DNA from: Combretum micranthum
Lineage: Eukaryota; Streptophyta; Magnoliopsida; Myrtales; Combretaceae
Direction of reading: 5' to 3'
DNA length: 64,000 nt
NCBI GenBank assembly: GCA_024138025.1
Contig: JAMXBD010000056.1
Coordinates: 310,001-374,000 of the forward strand
The translations under genes were made by a program, and so were the position numbers. The notes under the pieces were generated by a model. That model had not been told where the DNA came from. It ran no database searches and saw only the letters and a list, made by a program, of their open reading frames with translations. Positions 25,676-37,489 of this stretch are shown here, one piece after another; position 1 is the stretch's first letter; the number at the start of each line of letters is the position of its first letter.

Positions 25676-26357
25676 TAGGGGTAGGCCAAAAAACTGGCTA
25701 AACCAAACTAGGTTGCACATCGAATCAAATCAAATTAAAAATGCGTTTTTTTTCCTATCAGTTCAGATTGGTCGTTTCCAAATGGATTGCGTTTCAGTTC
25801 GGTGCATAATCTAAACCGCAACATTTATTTCGATCCAAAATGTTTTCTAAAATATATATATAAATTGATTAAAGAGTAAATAGATAGAGTTCGACCTATT
25901 AATATAACCCTAATCCTAATTCCAATCATTGCACTTTTGTAATCTCTCTCAATTACTCCATTTGTCCATTTACAGATCTTACCCTTCTTTTCTCTTCATC
26001 ATATTTGCTGTTCTATTTTTTATCTATCTCAATCCTCAACTGCAAGACTAACGATCCATACTACACTTGAAAGTGAGAGAAATTTTTATTTAAAATTTAT
26101 CTTTTTTAATTTTCTTCATATTTATTATAAAATTTGTAACATTTTCGTAATATTTCATCATTAAGATTCATGACTTAATTTGGACATCATGAAAGACTAT
26201 AAAAATTATTAATTTTGTTTTTGTTTGTAATGGTTATACGTGCCAAACTATGAATTACTAAACGTATGAATGTACAAAAAAAATATTCAAATAGTTGAAA
26301 TATGGTTTAATTAATTATTTTTTTTAAAACCACATCAAATCGATCCGTGCCTACACC
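25676..26357. mobile_element. Non-autonomous hAT-type element
   Basis: The left end TAGGGGTAGGCC and right end GTGCCTACACC are inverted repeats. They are flanked by TTGTTAAT (25668-25675) and TTTTTAAT (26358-26365), an 8-bp duplication with one mismatch. The sub-terminal region has CAAACCAAACTAGG-type motifs also seen in the element at 33802-34701, so the two belong to one family. It has no transposase. Confidence 0.65.
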
Positions 26358-26365
26358 TTTTTAAT

Positions 26366-26889
26366 TAATCTACATGGAAACCCCTCATTTGTCCTCAAAA
26401 AGCTATGGGAATCACATGCAAGACCTTCTTCATAATCAGCATTCCACACTCTTCAATTTGAATTTTTTTTTTAAACAAATAATATATGGAGTAAGCATCT
26501 AATTTTTTAATGAAAATTATCAATGGTATATTCGTAAAAGGAAAAGAAAAAAGGAAAAACACAAGTCGCCAATATAATACTTACATCCATAGCCCTACTT
26601 TGGAGGCCGTTAGTGACACACACTGCAATTTTTATCTTTAATTATTTTTAACTTTGGATACATGTTTAGTTAAATGTTGAAACTAGGATGCAAGTATATG
26701 GAAGAAAATATTATGGTTTCGTCGTATATTTAATGTGATTGGTTTTTAATTATTTAACAATTTAAATTTATATTTAATAATGATTGTTTTATTTAAATAT
26801 TTAATATACTAATTATTATATTTATTTAAATAATGACGAAGTTCTATGCATGTACGGTTAATTAGGAGAATAAAAAGGGAAATCGAATA
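26366..26889. other. Intergenic, no gene recognised
   Basis: AT-rich unique-looking sequence with no frame, transposon end or repeat that I can support. Confidence 0.5.
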
Positions 26890-27350
26890 AGCTAAAATTA
26901 GAGAAATGAAAAAGGGAAGAATTTTCTACTTTTTTTCTTTCTTTCTTTTTCCCACATAAATTCCAAATTCATGCACATGGCTATGTTCTTTCTACAAAGA
27001 GGACAACTATACAAAGTAACGAAAAAAAAAAGCTGAATATTCTAAAATTAGAGAAATGAAAGAGAAACTTTCTTTCTTTCTTTCTTTCTTCTTCTCTCTC
27101 TGTTTTTTTTTTTTTTTTTGTCCATATTCATTCCAATTTCATGCATAGAGCTGTGTGTTTTTTCAAAGAAAAAACTATATAAAGTAAAAAGAAAAAAGAT
27201 AAAAAATGAAAAAGAGCCGACCACACTAAATTTAGAGAAAGGAAAGAGGAAAGAATTTTCTACCCTTTTCTTATTAATTCCATATGCATTCCAATTCTAT
27301 GCATAAAACTGCTTTTTCTACAAAGAGAAAAACTATATAAAGTGGAAAGA
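26890..27350. repeat. Three diverged tandem units of about 150 bp
   Basis: Each unit runs through AAATTAGAGAAATGAAA, a TTTC-rich tract, ATTCCAATTTCATGCAT, and CAAAGAGAAAAACTATATAAAGT. The units lie at about 26890-27020, 27030-27185 and 27195-27350. The middle one has an expanded TTTC tract and a long T run near 27102-27119. The repeated CTATATAAAGT resembles a TATA box, but no transcript-like frame follows. Confidence 0.75.
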
Positions 27351-27959
27351 AAGGGTGAGGAACATAGTTATATATTTTGTAATTAACACCAAATATCATC
27401 ACGCCTGCTGTGATATGTCATTTGCTGTGACCTGTGAGCAAAAAAGCAATGCAAATGTGATAAGTTTAAATTATATTTATCAACTATATATAATAATTTT
27501 CTTAAATGGCTCATACGTGTTATTTTTATTTCTTCATATGCTGTTTTATCCATCGTTTTAAATGGCATTCATAATTAAGAAATGTTTAATTTTCTTATTT
27601 GATTTCACCTTTCTAAATAAGGAACCATAAACAGATAATCGACCGTCCACTAATTTTAGGAAAATTAGCAAAATTAATTATACCCAGATTTCATTGAAAG
27701 TTTGCTATGGAGTATGGAGTAGTATTTTCATAAACAATATGACAATACATTTTGGATAAATTTCAAATTTTGTATTTAAACTCTATATAAAAATTTAATT
27801 TTGTATCTAAATTTTGAAGTGATTAATTTGATACTCATTCAAATTTTTATCATTAGTTTTACTACCTTCTTAATAATATTCATTTTGTTTGCTAACTTTT
27901 TTTTTTCACCCAGTTTGTTTGTTGACTTGAAAGATATAATATGTACTTAGTTTACAATC
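27351..27959. other. Intergenic, no gene recognised
   Basis: Overlapping short frames occur on both strands at 27355-27568, but neither shows a recognisable domain. I see nothing else supportable here. Confidence 0.45.
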
Positions 27960-30487
27960 TAGGGCTTGATTTAATTGAATGAACTCAAAATTGGCTAAAT
28001 ATGCAGAACCATATTACAATGGACATTTTTCCATATAAAGGAGCTTAAATTAAATAATTTAAAATTGATGGACTACTTAGGGTTAAGAAGGACTATAAAA
28101 TTAAATTAATAATGATTTTATGTTTAAATAGGCTAAAATAATTCAAATGTGCTTAATTAGTAGAAATATGATTAATTTGACGTTAATGACCTAAAATAGG
28201 CTAAGATAGTAAGAATAGTTCAACTTGACCTAAATAACCTAAAATAGACTTAGAAATCAATTTAGGTCCCACTTGGCTAATATTAATAATTTTAGGCTTT
28301 AATAATTGGTTATAAGCTTAAATACTAAAATATGATACAATATGACTAAAAACTACAAATGGGCTTAATTAGATAAAATTGGTATGGAAACACAACCTTA
28401 GAACCAATAACATAATTCTAGCCAACTAGATATATTTGCTCTAAATAGGCTCAAACTAAGTCCTAACAATTCTTTCCTATCCATTTAAGACCTAAATCTT
28501 CAAAGTATTGATAATACCTAACTTTACGCTTATGAGCTTAAATTTGATAATACGGGCTTAACACCCTTACTTATTCTAATTGGGCCTATCCCTAAAATAT
28601 TTAAGTCTATTATCGATTCCGGATATTAAAATACCCAATTGGGCTTAAATCTTTTTTTATGAACCAAAAAGTTCTAAAATATCCTTAGTGGACTTATATA
28701 GGATATCAGAAGGCCCAATAGCTTAATTAGGGTCCAAATTAAATTCCAATTAGGCTTGAACATAATTCTTAGGTCCAATAACCAATATTACTCTAATTGG
28801 ACCTAAATTCAAAATAAAGCCAAATCCTATCTAATTTAATATTTATATTCCTACATGGGCTCAATTCTTATACCCTAAAGCCCATTACCCTAAAAAAGTA
28901 AACACTTATAGCTCGTTTACTTCGCTGAATGAATAAAGTTGTAATGAAATTCCTATTACGGAGGCATGGAATAGAGCTGTAATAGGATTTTTTTAAATTA
29001 ATTTTTTATTTAAAGGATGGTATTTTGAAACAAAAACAGTTCCATCATTGAATTGGTATTCATAGATTGGAATAAAGAATGGCTATTCAATGTTTTGTGT
29101 AACAGGGATTCATTGTGGATCGCTATTCGGTGAACTAAACGACGTAACAGCTATTCATAAGGAATAAGATTGTAATAGAATTACAATTACAGTAAAGTGA
29201 ACGAGCAGTTAGAGAATTTCTTATTGGACCCAATCTAAGATCCCTAAATGGCCAATATATCTAAATAATAAATTCGATTTCTGAATTCTTTGGGCATTGT
29301 CCAAATTATCTAAGCTCAATTATCCTAATTGGACCTAACTCAATCATAAACCAAAAGCTTTATACTACATAAGATCTTATGTTAATTGGCTAATCAATAT
29401 GACTTGAATCCTTAGTTTGTATACACAATACTCATACAAATTAACCTTTATTGACAAATATTTAATAAACTTATTGTCTTACTTGTGATCCCCTACCGTT
29501 TGCTGTTTCAATATCAAGTACGCAATAACTTGCGTGTTGCTTGCTATGGTAGACATCAAAAAAATGAATTAATCCCTAATTAATTGTTTGAGTATACTTC
29601 CGTCGCTTAATCTAGTTTAAGGAGCGACAATCGTGCTAGGTAGTGCCAACACAATAGTTAAGTGCTTAGGCCAATGTTGGTGGCTCAACGGGAAGCTGAT
29701 GGTGAAAACGATATCGGGATAACATCTACTTAGGCTCAGAAAGAAGTAATATAATCTTGTTCATGTTTATAGGATTGGTTAAGTCGAATTGTAGTATGGA
29801 CTGAGATAAATAGAGATATGTAATGGCTGTAAATCTTAAATGAGGCTATTAGTAGATGTTTCTATCAGAGTATAGATAATCGGGTTGCTTATATCAATCT
29901 CCTAAGCAGTTGCTGCTATTTAGGATCCCTAGGTTTCCAGGCCAGTTGTCCGGAGTTTGAGTGTTCTTATGTTATTTGAATCGCCTTAAATAATAATCTT
30001 AAACTATTAGCTGTTGCATTACATGTAGTCTAGGTGCATATCCATATCGTGTGTGATTGTATTACTCTGTACTGAACTTCAGCTCATTCTTTTTTTTTTT
30101 TTATTTACTAGTGATTTTGACTTGATACTTATGCGTATCTCGGATTTGAGATGGATCGACATGAGCTTGACAAGTGGAGTAGTTAGGAATGCAAGATTAA
30201 GTGTTTTATTAAATAAAAGTTATAGTTTATCTTTTTCAAACTTGTATTTTCTTTTTGGTTGTAAAAGTCTTTATTAGATACCTTGTATTACTATTTATCT
30301 ACCTTTGATACCTTGTTATTTTTCAGCTTCTTATTTAAAACATTTTTAAAATCTAATTAAACGATTTTAGAATCTAAAATTGGATAGCAAGCGATCACGA
30401 TAATTAAATAGTTTAGGATAACCTTAGAGTATAACGCCTAAGTGTTATATGTGGTAGAATTGAACAAGTCTTAACCCTTTTCGGGCA
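27960..30487 (-). mobile_element. Truncated LTR related to the 3.7-kb solo LTR, inverted
   Basis: Read on the minus strand from 30487 (TGCCCGAAAAGGG), it follows the solo LTR at 21746 in order: AGACTTGTTCAATTC, then TTGCTATCCAATTTTA, then ATTGATATAAGCAACCCG, then a long tract rich in GGCTTA / AAGCCTAA words. The 3' half of the LTR, including the GGGGTATTTCA end, was not found, so the lower boundary near 27960 is approximate. A Tourist-like MITE is nested within it. The 74-codon frame at 30053 is not gene-like. Confidence 0.65.
28909..29208. mobile_element. Tourist-like MITE (PIF/Harbinger type), 300 bp
   Basis: Inverted termini GCTCGTTTACTT (28911-28922) and AAGTGAACGAGC (29195-29206) carry TTA on both sides (28906-28908 and 29209-29211). 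A 3-bp TTA duplication is the usual target of PIF/Harbinger MITEs. The interior is itself partly symmetrical, with repeated TGAATGAATAA and GTAATAGGAT-like words. It is nested in the LTR relic. Confidence 0.75.
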
Positions 30488-31556
30488 TGATATAATATAT
30501 TATTGAATTTTCTACATCATGATCTAGCACTGATATATTGTTTCATCATGTTAAAAAATAGAGCAAACAATCTTAATGAGCTAGTAAAAATACTCATAAA
30601 AGATTTTATTAGATATTGAATTTACTATTTCAAAATTTGTATACTAAATTAAATTTTCATGCAAACAAACCAAATTTGAGAGTTTCCCATAAATTTTTAA
30701 AAGCTTTGACCTGTAAAATATTTTCTACTTAGAAAAAGATGATCTGGATACCTAGTTTTTAGGCTTGATATCATTCTGACATAATTTTTAAACTAAATCG
30801 ATACTGATATGATACTAATGAAAAATTAATAATTATACTCATAAACTATCTAAACTGAACTGGTATAGATATCATATTAATGAATTACATATATCAATCC
30901 AACAGGGGCAAAAATCTAGCGGTCCAACCAGGCCTTCACAGATTACGTATACAAAATTGTAGGGCTTTGTGCTATTTCACGATGGAAAAGCCGCTTAAAC
31001 GTGCGTTGCTTAAAAGCCAACTACCGTTTTGTACCACTCATTATTAATACCACGTTTTAAACGAACAAACAACGAGTATTTTACTATTTTCTACATTGGA
31101 TCCAATTAGAAGTTCTCCAGCGAAAAGCTATAGAAATCCAAGTGGATTCTCGTCCCACCCCAATATTATTTCCAAGAAAGAAGCGATATATAATTGCAAT
31201 TGCACCTTTGAATATATTAGTGAAGTATGAATAGATCCTTATATCTTATATTATGACTTCATCTTCTTGAACTGTTTGTAAAATTTCTCATAACCCAGAT
31301 TTTTTTATCAGCCGTTGAATTTGTCACTAAAACGATCATAAATAGCATTATTTTGTGACTTTAGCATCCATTTGGAAAAATGTCAATATCTTTAAACTTG
31401 ATGGGAGATAAAAATATGCTTTGGTAATTTTGAAGGCCCTTTCTGCCTAGCTCCTCGTTTCGGGTACATTTATGATTTAAAAAAAGAAAAATCCCTCTAA
31501 GTTATTGGGAGAAAAGGTTTAGATGAAAGTATTTATTTGGTGTAGGGGCAGAGCCC
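30488..31556. other. Intergenic, no gene recognised
   Basis: About 1 kb of AT-rich sequence. A less AT-rich stretch at 30900-31080 (around CAGGCCTTCACAGATTACG) stands out, but I could not assign it to a gene or an element. Confidence 0.45.
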
Positions 31557-31646
31557 GTAGTCTTTGTGAGTAAATTGGCATCAAAGTCAGTCCACGATCC
31601 AGTAGTCTTTGTGAGTAAACTGGCATCAAAGTCAGTCCACGATGCA
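31557..31646. repeat. Two-copy 45-bp tandem repeat
   Basis: Units start GTAGTCTTTGTGAGTAAA at 31557 and 31602 and differ at about two bases. A third partial echo (TCAGTCCATATA) follows near 31650. The similarity implies a recent tandem duplication. Confidence 0.88.
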
Positions 31647-33793
31647 TTGTCAGTCCATATATTAGGGTTTATGTTTCACCTTTTTAAATTGATATTATCA
31701 AAAATAAATATCGATAAAAAACTGACGATTTTATTCATAAACTAACCGAACAAATACGATACAAATATGATATAAATATGGCATAAATAAATTATAAACA
31801 CAGATCTGATACAGATGAAATCAGATAATCGAAATAAACCCTCAAGCTACAATATCATCCATCTTCCCCACGTCTTATACATCTTCGAGTGGAAGCCACA
31901 ATTAATCAATTATCTAGGTGAGAAGCATCTTTCTTGGTTTTGTAATTCGTATTCAACTTACTTAAAAACAAATATTTGAAGATCTTGAAGGATCTTTATC
32001 CTTGTGTAATAAGTTTTAGGTTTCTTAATTTGGTGTTGAAGACATAATAGCATGATAGATGCTTAGTTATTCAATCCACCCAATTTATTATGTATGGTAG
32101 GAAATAAGATACTAACTACCTCGAAACTTGTACCTGTCTTGGAAAACAATAATGCAAAGATCGATGGATACAATAATAAGAATCTAAGACCAATTGTAAT
32201 AGGTTTTATCTAGAGATAACTTCAACTATTAAGACCAATGTTAATAATACCTACTCCCGTATTAGTTGAATGATCTCTTGTGTTGTTCTGTTTCCCCCTT
32301 CATAGACTCTATATACCCTTTGTTAGCTTTGTAAAAAGCCCAAAATTTTTAGCAAAATCAACCATAAAATGAAGCTAATCCATGAAAACCAAATACCTTA
32401 ATCATTAGATATAGAAGTCAATTCAGGTCCCTATAAAGATTCCATGAAAGTTTATATTTACCCAAATTGATATCAAATTGAAGGTAGTGGACTAAGGTTT
32501 AATTTTCAAATTTGAGGTTGTAATGGTAGTTTCTTATTAGCGTTTGGAATAAGATAAGTATATATGTATTATTATTTTCTTTTCTTTTCTTTTTCTCTTT
32601 AGAGCTTAATAATGCCATATCAGTGTCTTTTTGCACGTAAAACACATGCCAGACTTTGATTGGCTAAAGAAGAATACTAAACAAATGGACATTAGTTTAT
32701 GTATTGTAGGTAGTAATAGTGATATGAAAATTTTCAATTGGATATTGAATTTTACAAGTTAGAAGTTGAAAGTTTAAGAAATAAATTGAATTTTTAACCA
32801 AAGTTTAGGTAGTATTTATGACATTGTTGTATAACGAAACTACCTTGACATGCTTCTATAATGTACATGTGCTTTGAAAGACACAACGTAGTACTCATTT
32901 GCAATATAGATATGGTCTATCTAGCAAAATATTTACAATAAGGGGAATTTGCATTTATTTGTAGGTGTAAGTAGAAGATATATGTTTTTATGTTATGTTT
33001 GGTATATGGAATAGACTTGAAATGGAATCATTATATCAAGTGTTACATTTTTAAAAGTTAGAATTGTGATTCCTTAGAATTGACAATTTTAACTTTGAAG
33101 GAAAATTCGATTCCACCTTTGAGTATATACATCACCAGGTTGGTTTTGACAAGAATTGAGAACCATCTTGACAATGGTGAGTCTGCATTTGCTAGAGACA
33201 AGCCTACTAGTTTGAAGGTCTGCCAATTTTGGCTTTCTAAATCGCGTGACTCATGGATTCAAGAACCAGTTGAACCAACGAGTCCAGTCAATTCCACAAT
33301 AATAAATATAAAAAAAAGAAGAAAAAAAGAAAAGAAAATTAGTAGGAAAAATAAATGTAAATATGAAACAAAATTTTAAACTATTTTAATATGAGTAGTT
33401 GAAATTTATTTCCTATTATGATATTTAATGTATTATTGTCATTTACAACAAAGTGATAAATATACTTAGAAATATGTATTGTGAATTTATATAAACTTCT
33501 AATTAAAGTAAAGTCTTATTTCTCAATACAATGTGGGACTCATTTTTATCTTTGTGGGACTTGGTTATGTCTTGAATATTTTGTAATTCCACATTTCTAA
33601 CATCACAACTAAAAAATGAATGTGCTTGTGTATAAATAAATGTACAACTCATCTTTTAATTGAAAATGGAATAATATGAGTGTGCATGTGTGTTGTTACG
33701 ATTCATACAATATTACATTTTGTATTTTTCCTTTTTCTTTTAGTAACTATTCGTTATTTTTTCATGTTATACCATTTGAATACTTTTTGTGTT
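31647..33793. other. Intergenic; weak reading frame and MITE-like remnant
   Basis: A stretch at about 31685-31850 (CAAATACGATACAAATATG, then GATACAGATGAAATCAGATA) resembles the interior of the MITE at 61270-61499 and a piece at 11222-11310, but no termini are visible. A 99-codon frame at 33080-33379 has a hydrophilic middle and a Lys/Arg-rich low-complexity tail; no family is recognised and I would not call it a gene. The rest has nothing I can support. Confidence 0.4.
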
Positions 33794-33801
33794 GTTATGA
33801 T

Positions 33802-34701
33802 TAGAGGTAGGCAAAAAAAGTTATCAAACTAAACTGGTCCATAAATCGAATGAAACCAACCAAAAATATAATTTCTCAATTAGTTTCACTTAGAAAATTC
33901 TCAATCTAAACCATTCCATAATCTTATAGTTGGTTTGGAGGGGTAAACCAAATCAATTTGTAAAACCAAACCAAACTATTTTAGAATGACACAAAAATTT
34001 TACTTGTAAGTATATATATACACAATTATGAGATGATTGATTAAAAGTCATATATATTTTATGGTTTTACTGTAATATTTATTATTTGTTAAATGTTGAT
34101 TGATATAAACTTGCTCTTTAAAATTGTTTTCTAGGTTCAAGATACATATATATTTCCATTGGTGACTTAATGTTGCTTTTTGCTAATCATTTTGTCTCTA
34201 CAGAATATGAAATTTGTTTATTTAGTTTGGATTCTTATTATGTAATAATTTTTCAATATATTTTATTAGCGAATCAATTTTTATTCATGGGTATTTTTTT
34301 TTATAGATAATCTCTTATTTTGACAAAATTTGTCAATTGATGATTGATTGGATGCTTTCCAGAAGAATTAGAGATTATGACTTGCTATATATTCATTAGT
34401 GAATATATTTTGTTAGTGGATGACCGATTTAATGATTTTATGAAGGATTATAAATTATGAATGTGATTAATTTATGAAGTATTTTATTTGATTTGCAGCT
34501 TGAACTTTGTAAACACAAATTTATAAAATGTTAGACCAATTTTCTTTTTTTTTTTAATTATAATTTTGATTTAATCTATATCTAAACCAAGCTAAACCAT
34601 TATTTAAAATTTGGTTTGAGATGAAAAAAAACATAATCGTAAATTATAGTTTAATTTGATTTTTAGTAAAAACCAAACTAAAATTATTCGTGCCTACCCT
34701 A
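33802..34701. mobile_element. Non-autonomous hAT element, 900 bp, perfect TSD
   Basis: The element runs TAGAGGTAGGCAAAAAAAG ... TTCGTGCCTACCCTA, with inverted ends GAGGTAGGCA / TGCCTACCCT. Perfect 8-bp duplications GTTATGAT lie at 33794-33801 and 34702-34709. Sub-terminal AAACCAAACTAAA / TAAACTGGTCC motifs link it to the element at 25676. It has no transposase. Confidence 0.85.
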
Positions 34702-34843
34702 GTTATGATTCATCAAGTATTACCATTTTCACATCGTATTTTAGTAAATCTTTTCGTCTTACTATTCATGACGAACCATATCATCGCTTACCCTTTTAAT
34801 ATTTAAGTTATGAAATAAAAGAAAATTGATAAGCGACCGCATG

Positions 34844-35552
34844 GTCTATATATTATGTTACTATAATATATGTGATATACTATAATAATCTATATCTATT
34901 ATATCATAATATACACTTTTAGAAGTTTCTTTATTATAATTTTAATTACATTTCATGAAAAGTCATAATCTTTTTTTTTTAATTGAATCCCTTCATTATT
35001 ATCTATTTATATATCCTTGTATTTCATAAAAAGACACAATTTCCCTTTTTTTTTTTTTGTTTTGATGAAATGAAAGGTACTGTAAAGTACTACCTCATAA
35101 GTTTATATACAACCAATTATTAATTTTTTTCGAATTTTTTTACATTTTTAATTTTTTTTCCAGAATTTCATTATTCGTATATTTATTATAATACCTTTTA
35201 TCATTTATATCACCTATTATTTTATTACTTAAAAAATATATCTTTGTATATAAAATACTATCAAGGGCCTTGTAACCGACTGGTGTGAACACTAGTCCCG
35301 TTGTAGGATTGGCTTGGGTTCAGTGATCGGTACCCTCTCCCAATAATTGTAGTAACTACTATACAAAATACTATTTGTAAAAAATTTGTGCTTCTAACAT
35401 AATATTACTCTATTATTATCATAATTTGAAGGATTATAATTTTAAAAAATATTATAACGTTTTATATATCAATTAATAACTATATAAATCACCATATAAT
35501 ATACTATATATATAATTTTTAAAATCCGTGTATTGCACAATGTTTTAACTAG
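34844..35552 (+). mobile_element. Possible non-autonomous Helitron
   Basis: The 3' end is CTAG (35549-35552) followed by T and preceded by CGTGTATTGCACAATG, like the tail of the Helitron ending at 19995 and other plant Helitrons. The 5' start is less sure: TCTATATATTATGTTACTAT at 34844 fits, but the base before it is G, not A. The interior is AT-rich and contains the 103-bp insertion at 35262. Confidence 0.35.
35262..35364 (+). mobile_element. Short SINE-like insertion with 10-bp TSD
   Basis: A GC-richer 103-bp insert starting CAAGGGCCTTGTAACCGACT interrupts AT-rich DNA. It is flanked by the 10-bp repeat AAAATACTAT (35252-35261 and 35365-35374). TAACCGACTGG resembles box A, and GGGTTCAGTGATC, about 45 bases later, resembles a degenerate box B. 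There is no poly-A tail. The target duplication is strong evidence of an insertion; the SINE label is an inference. Confidence 0.55.
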
Positions 35553-35976
35553 TTATTTTAATTGTTAATCCATATTCTTTTGGCAAAGTCAAAATGAATA
35601 TTAAATCACTTTTCCAAAATGAGGAGAAATATCTTTGTCCATTTGTGAAAAAAGAAATTTTCCTTATGGGGCGAGTTCGATAGTGGACTATAAACAACTT
35701 AGAAGCATTCTCTTTTTCATTTGTTTTTTTCCCTTCTTGTTCCTCTAAAGCTAATATACACAAGGCAATTACTAGGTAAGGAGTTAGTCTTGGACAATTT
35801 GTGATCTTGGGTGTGGTTAGAGGTATAGCTAAGGTTCTGTTTGTGGAATATAATTTAGGAAATGAGGAAGGGTTGTAAGTCTAGAAATTCTAGATCAATA
35901 GACTTGTAAAACTTGTTAGTAGGCTTCTTCACGTAACAAAGGGTTGCATTGTATTGTATTATTTGCATGTTTAAAA
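35553..35976. other. Intergenic, no gene recognised
   Basis: A 72-codon minus-strand frame begins at 35763 but matches no family that I know. The rest is featureless. Confidence 0.4.
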
Positions 35977-36433
35977 TTGGGTTGTAAGTGAATTGAAATT
36001 ACTCGTGAGCTAGTTGAGTTTGACTCAGTAATAATTTGAATTCAACTTGTTGCAATTGAGTTGAGTTCACAAGTTCCAGCTACTGATCAATTATTGAGTT
36101 CGAGTTTGAATTTTAAAATACATGACTTGAGTAGCTCACAAGCCTATTTGAGTTTTTCACTTTTAAAAAGAAAAAAAAGTGTATTTTTATATCTTGCTTT
36201 TTTCTTTTTTTTTTTCCCTTTTTATATTTAATCATCCATATTTATCATAGCCAACATCAAGTCATCTAAAAATCTATTTTATTCCCAAATCCCAACTTAT
36301 TTCTTAGTCTAATTAATTTTTATGGACATAATCGAACTTAATCAAATTGAATTTGAGATTATCGAATATCAATTTGAGTCAAGTTTAAGTTTGGCACCAT
36401 ATTATCTTAACTCAGACTCGTTTTACAACTCTA
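35977..36433. mobile_element. Probable hAT-type MITE relic
   Basis: The left end TTGGGTTGTAAGTGAATTG is mirrored by the reverse complement of the right end (TTTTACAACTCTA). The interior is rich in GAGTTnGAGTT / CTCGTGAGCT motifs typical of hAT MITEs. The 8 bases on each side (GTTTAAAA and ATTGTAAA) agree poorly, so the target duplication is not established. Confidence 0.4.
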
Positions 36434-36972
36434 ATTGTAAATCAACTTCATCCTCATTTCTTTGCATGTGTATGTCTGAATTTGATGGCCTTATGTTTCG
36501 TTGAAGTGGTGTTTCAGATCAATTAGGGTAATCCCTTGCTTGTCTAAGGGATGATGTTCATGTACTGATTTAGTTTCATTAATGGTATGATATTTTATTG
36601 GCCAAAAAAGAAAAAAGGTCTTCACCCAACTATCATGCATCTTTGCGGGGCGACATTTTTCACCTCTTTTTGTCTTTGATATTTTATGCCATTACATCAT
36701 GAATTTATAATGATGAAAATCGGATCCTACAACTGATAATATTCTCTGAATGATCCTGCATGTGCAAAGGGATACGTAATGCGTATACATGTGATTTGTT
36801 ATAATGAGTAATATTTAAATGAGCCTAAAAGCGATATAAATATTCGTATAGGCCCAAGTCCAGCCCAGTACTGCAAGCTTCCACGGCTTGCTTCTTGTTT
36901 CCCTGAACGAGCGGTTCCAAGCAAAAGCAATTTTACTAGGATTTTGGAAAAATCTGACCACTTTTTTTTTTT
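36434..36972. other. Intergenic, left flank of the MULE
   Basis: No gene is seen. The stretch 36850-36935 (around CTTCCACGGCTTGCTTC) is less AT-rich but unassigned. Confidence 0.4.
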
Positions 36973-37489
36973 GGGAAAAAGGAAAAAAAAAAAATTTATT
37001 TTTAAAAAATTACAAAAATACACGAGACAAAACAATCTCAGTTTTAGGCCAGTTGACCTGTATCTTGAAGAGATGAAGTCGCTATTTTTCCAATCAACCT
37101 CGTCTCTTGTCGTGAAACAAAACCTCGTCTCTTAAAGAGAGGAGGTTGGTGCATTATATCCACTCGCTAGCTTCTTTTTCCTCATTTCATGCAAACCTAT
37201 ACTCCCAAATTCCTAAATCCGAAACCCTAACCCTAGTTCCATAATTGCAAGAAGGAAAGCCCCAAATCACGGCATGATTTTGAATTGGATTGATCACCAG
37301 GCGTTGCTGAAGCAATTAGATCGTGAAAAGCAAGAAATCCGCATGGAAATTCCCTAAAACGCACCAAACTTGATAGGTAAGTGTGTTTGATTTTTCTCTA
37401 TTAATGATATTGCATTGTTGAATATGGGTGTTGAGATCCTAAATTTGCTGTTACTAATGTTGCATTGTTTCATTGTTGTTTGGGTTGAA

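Noticed and set aside
33080..33379. 99-codon frame as a host gene
   Set aside because: No family motif, Lys/Arg low-complexity tail, no promoter or splice context beyond chance.
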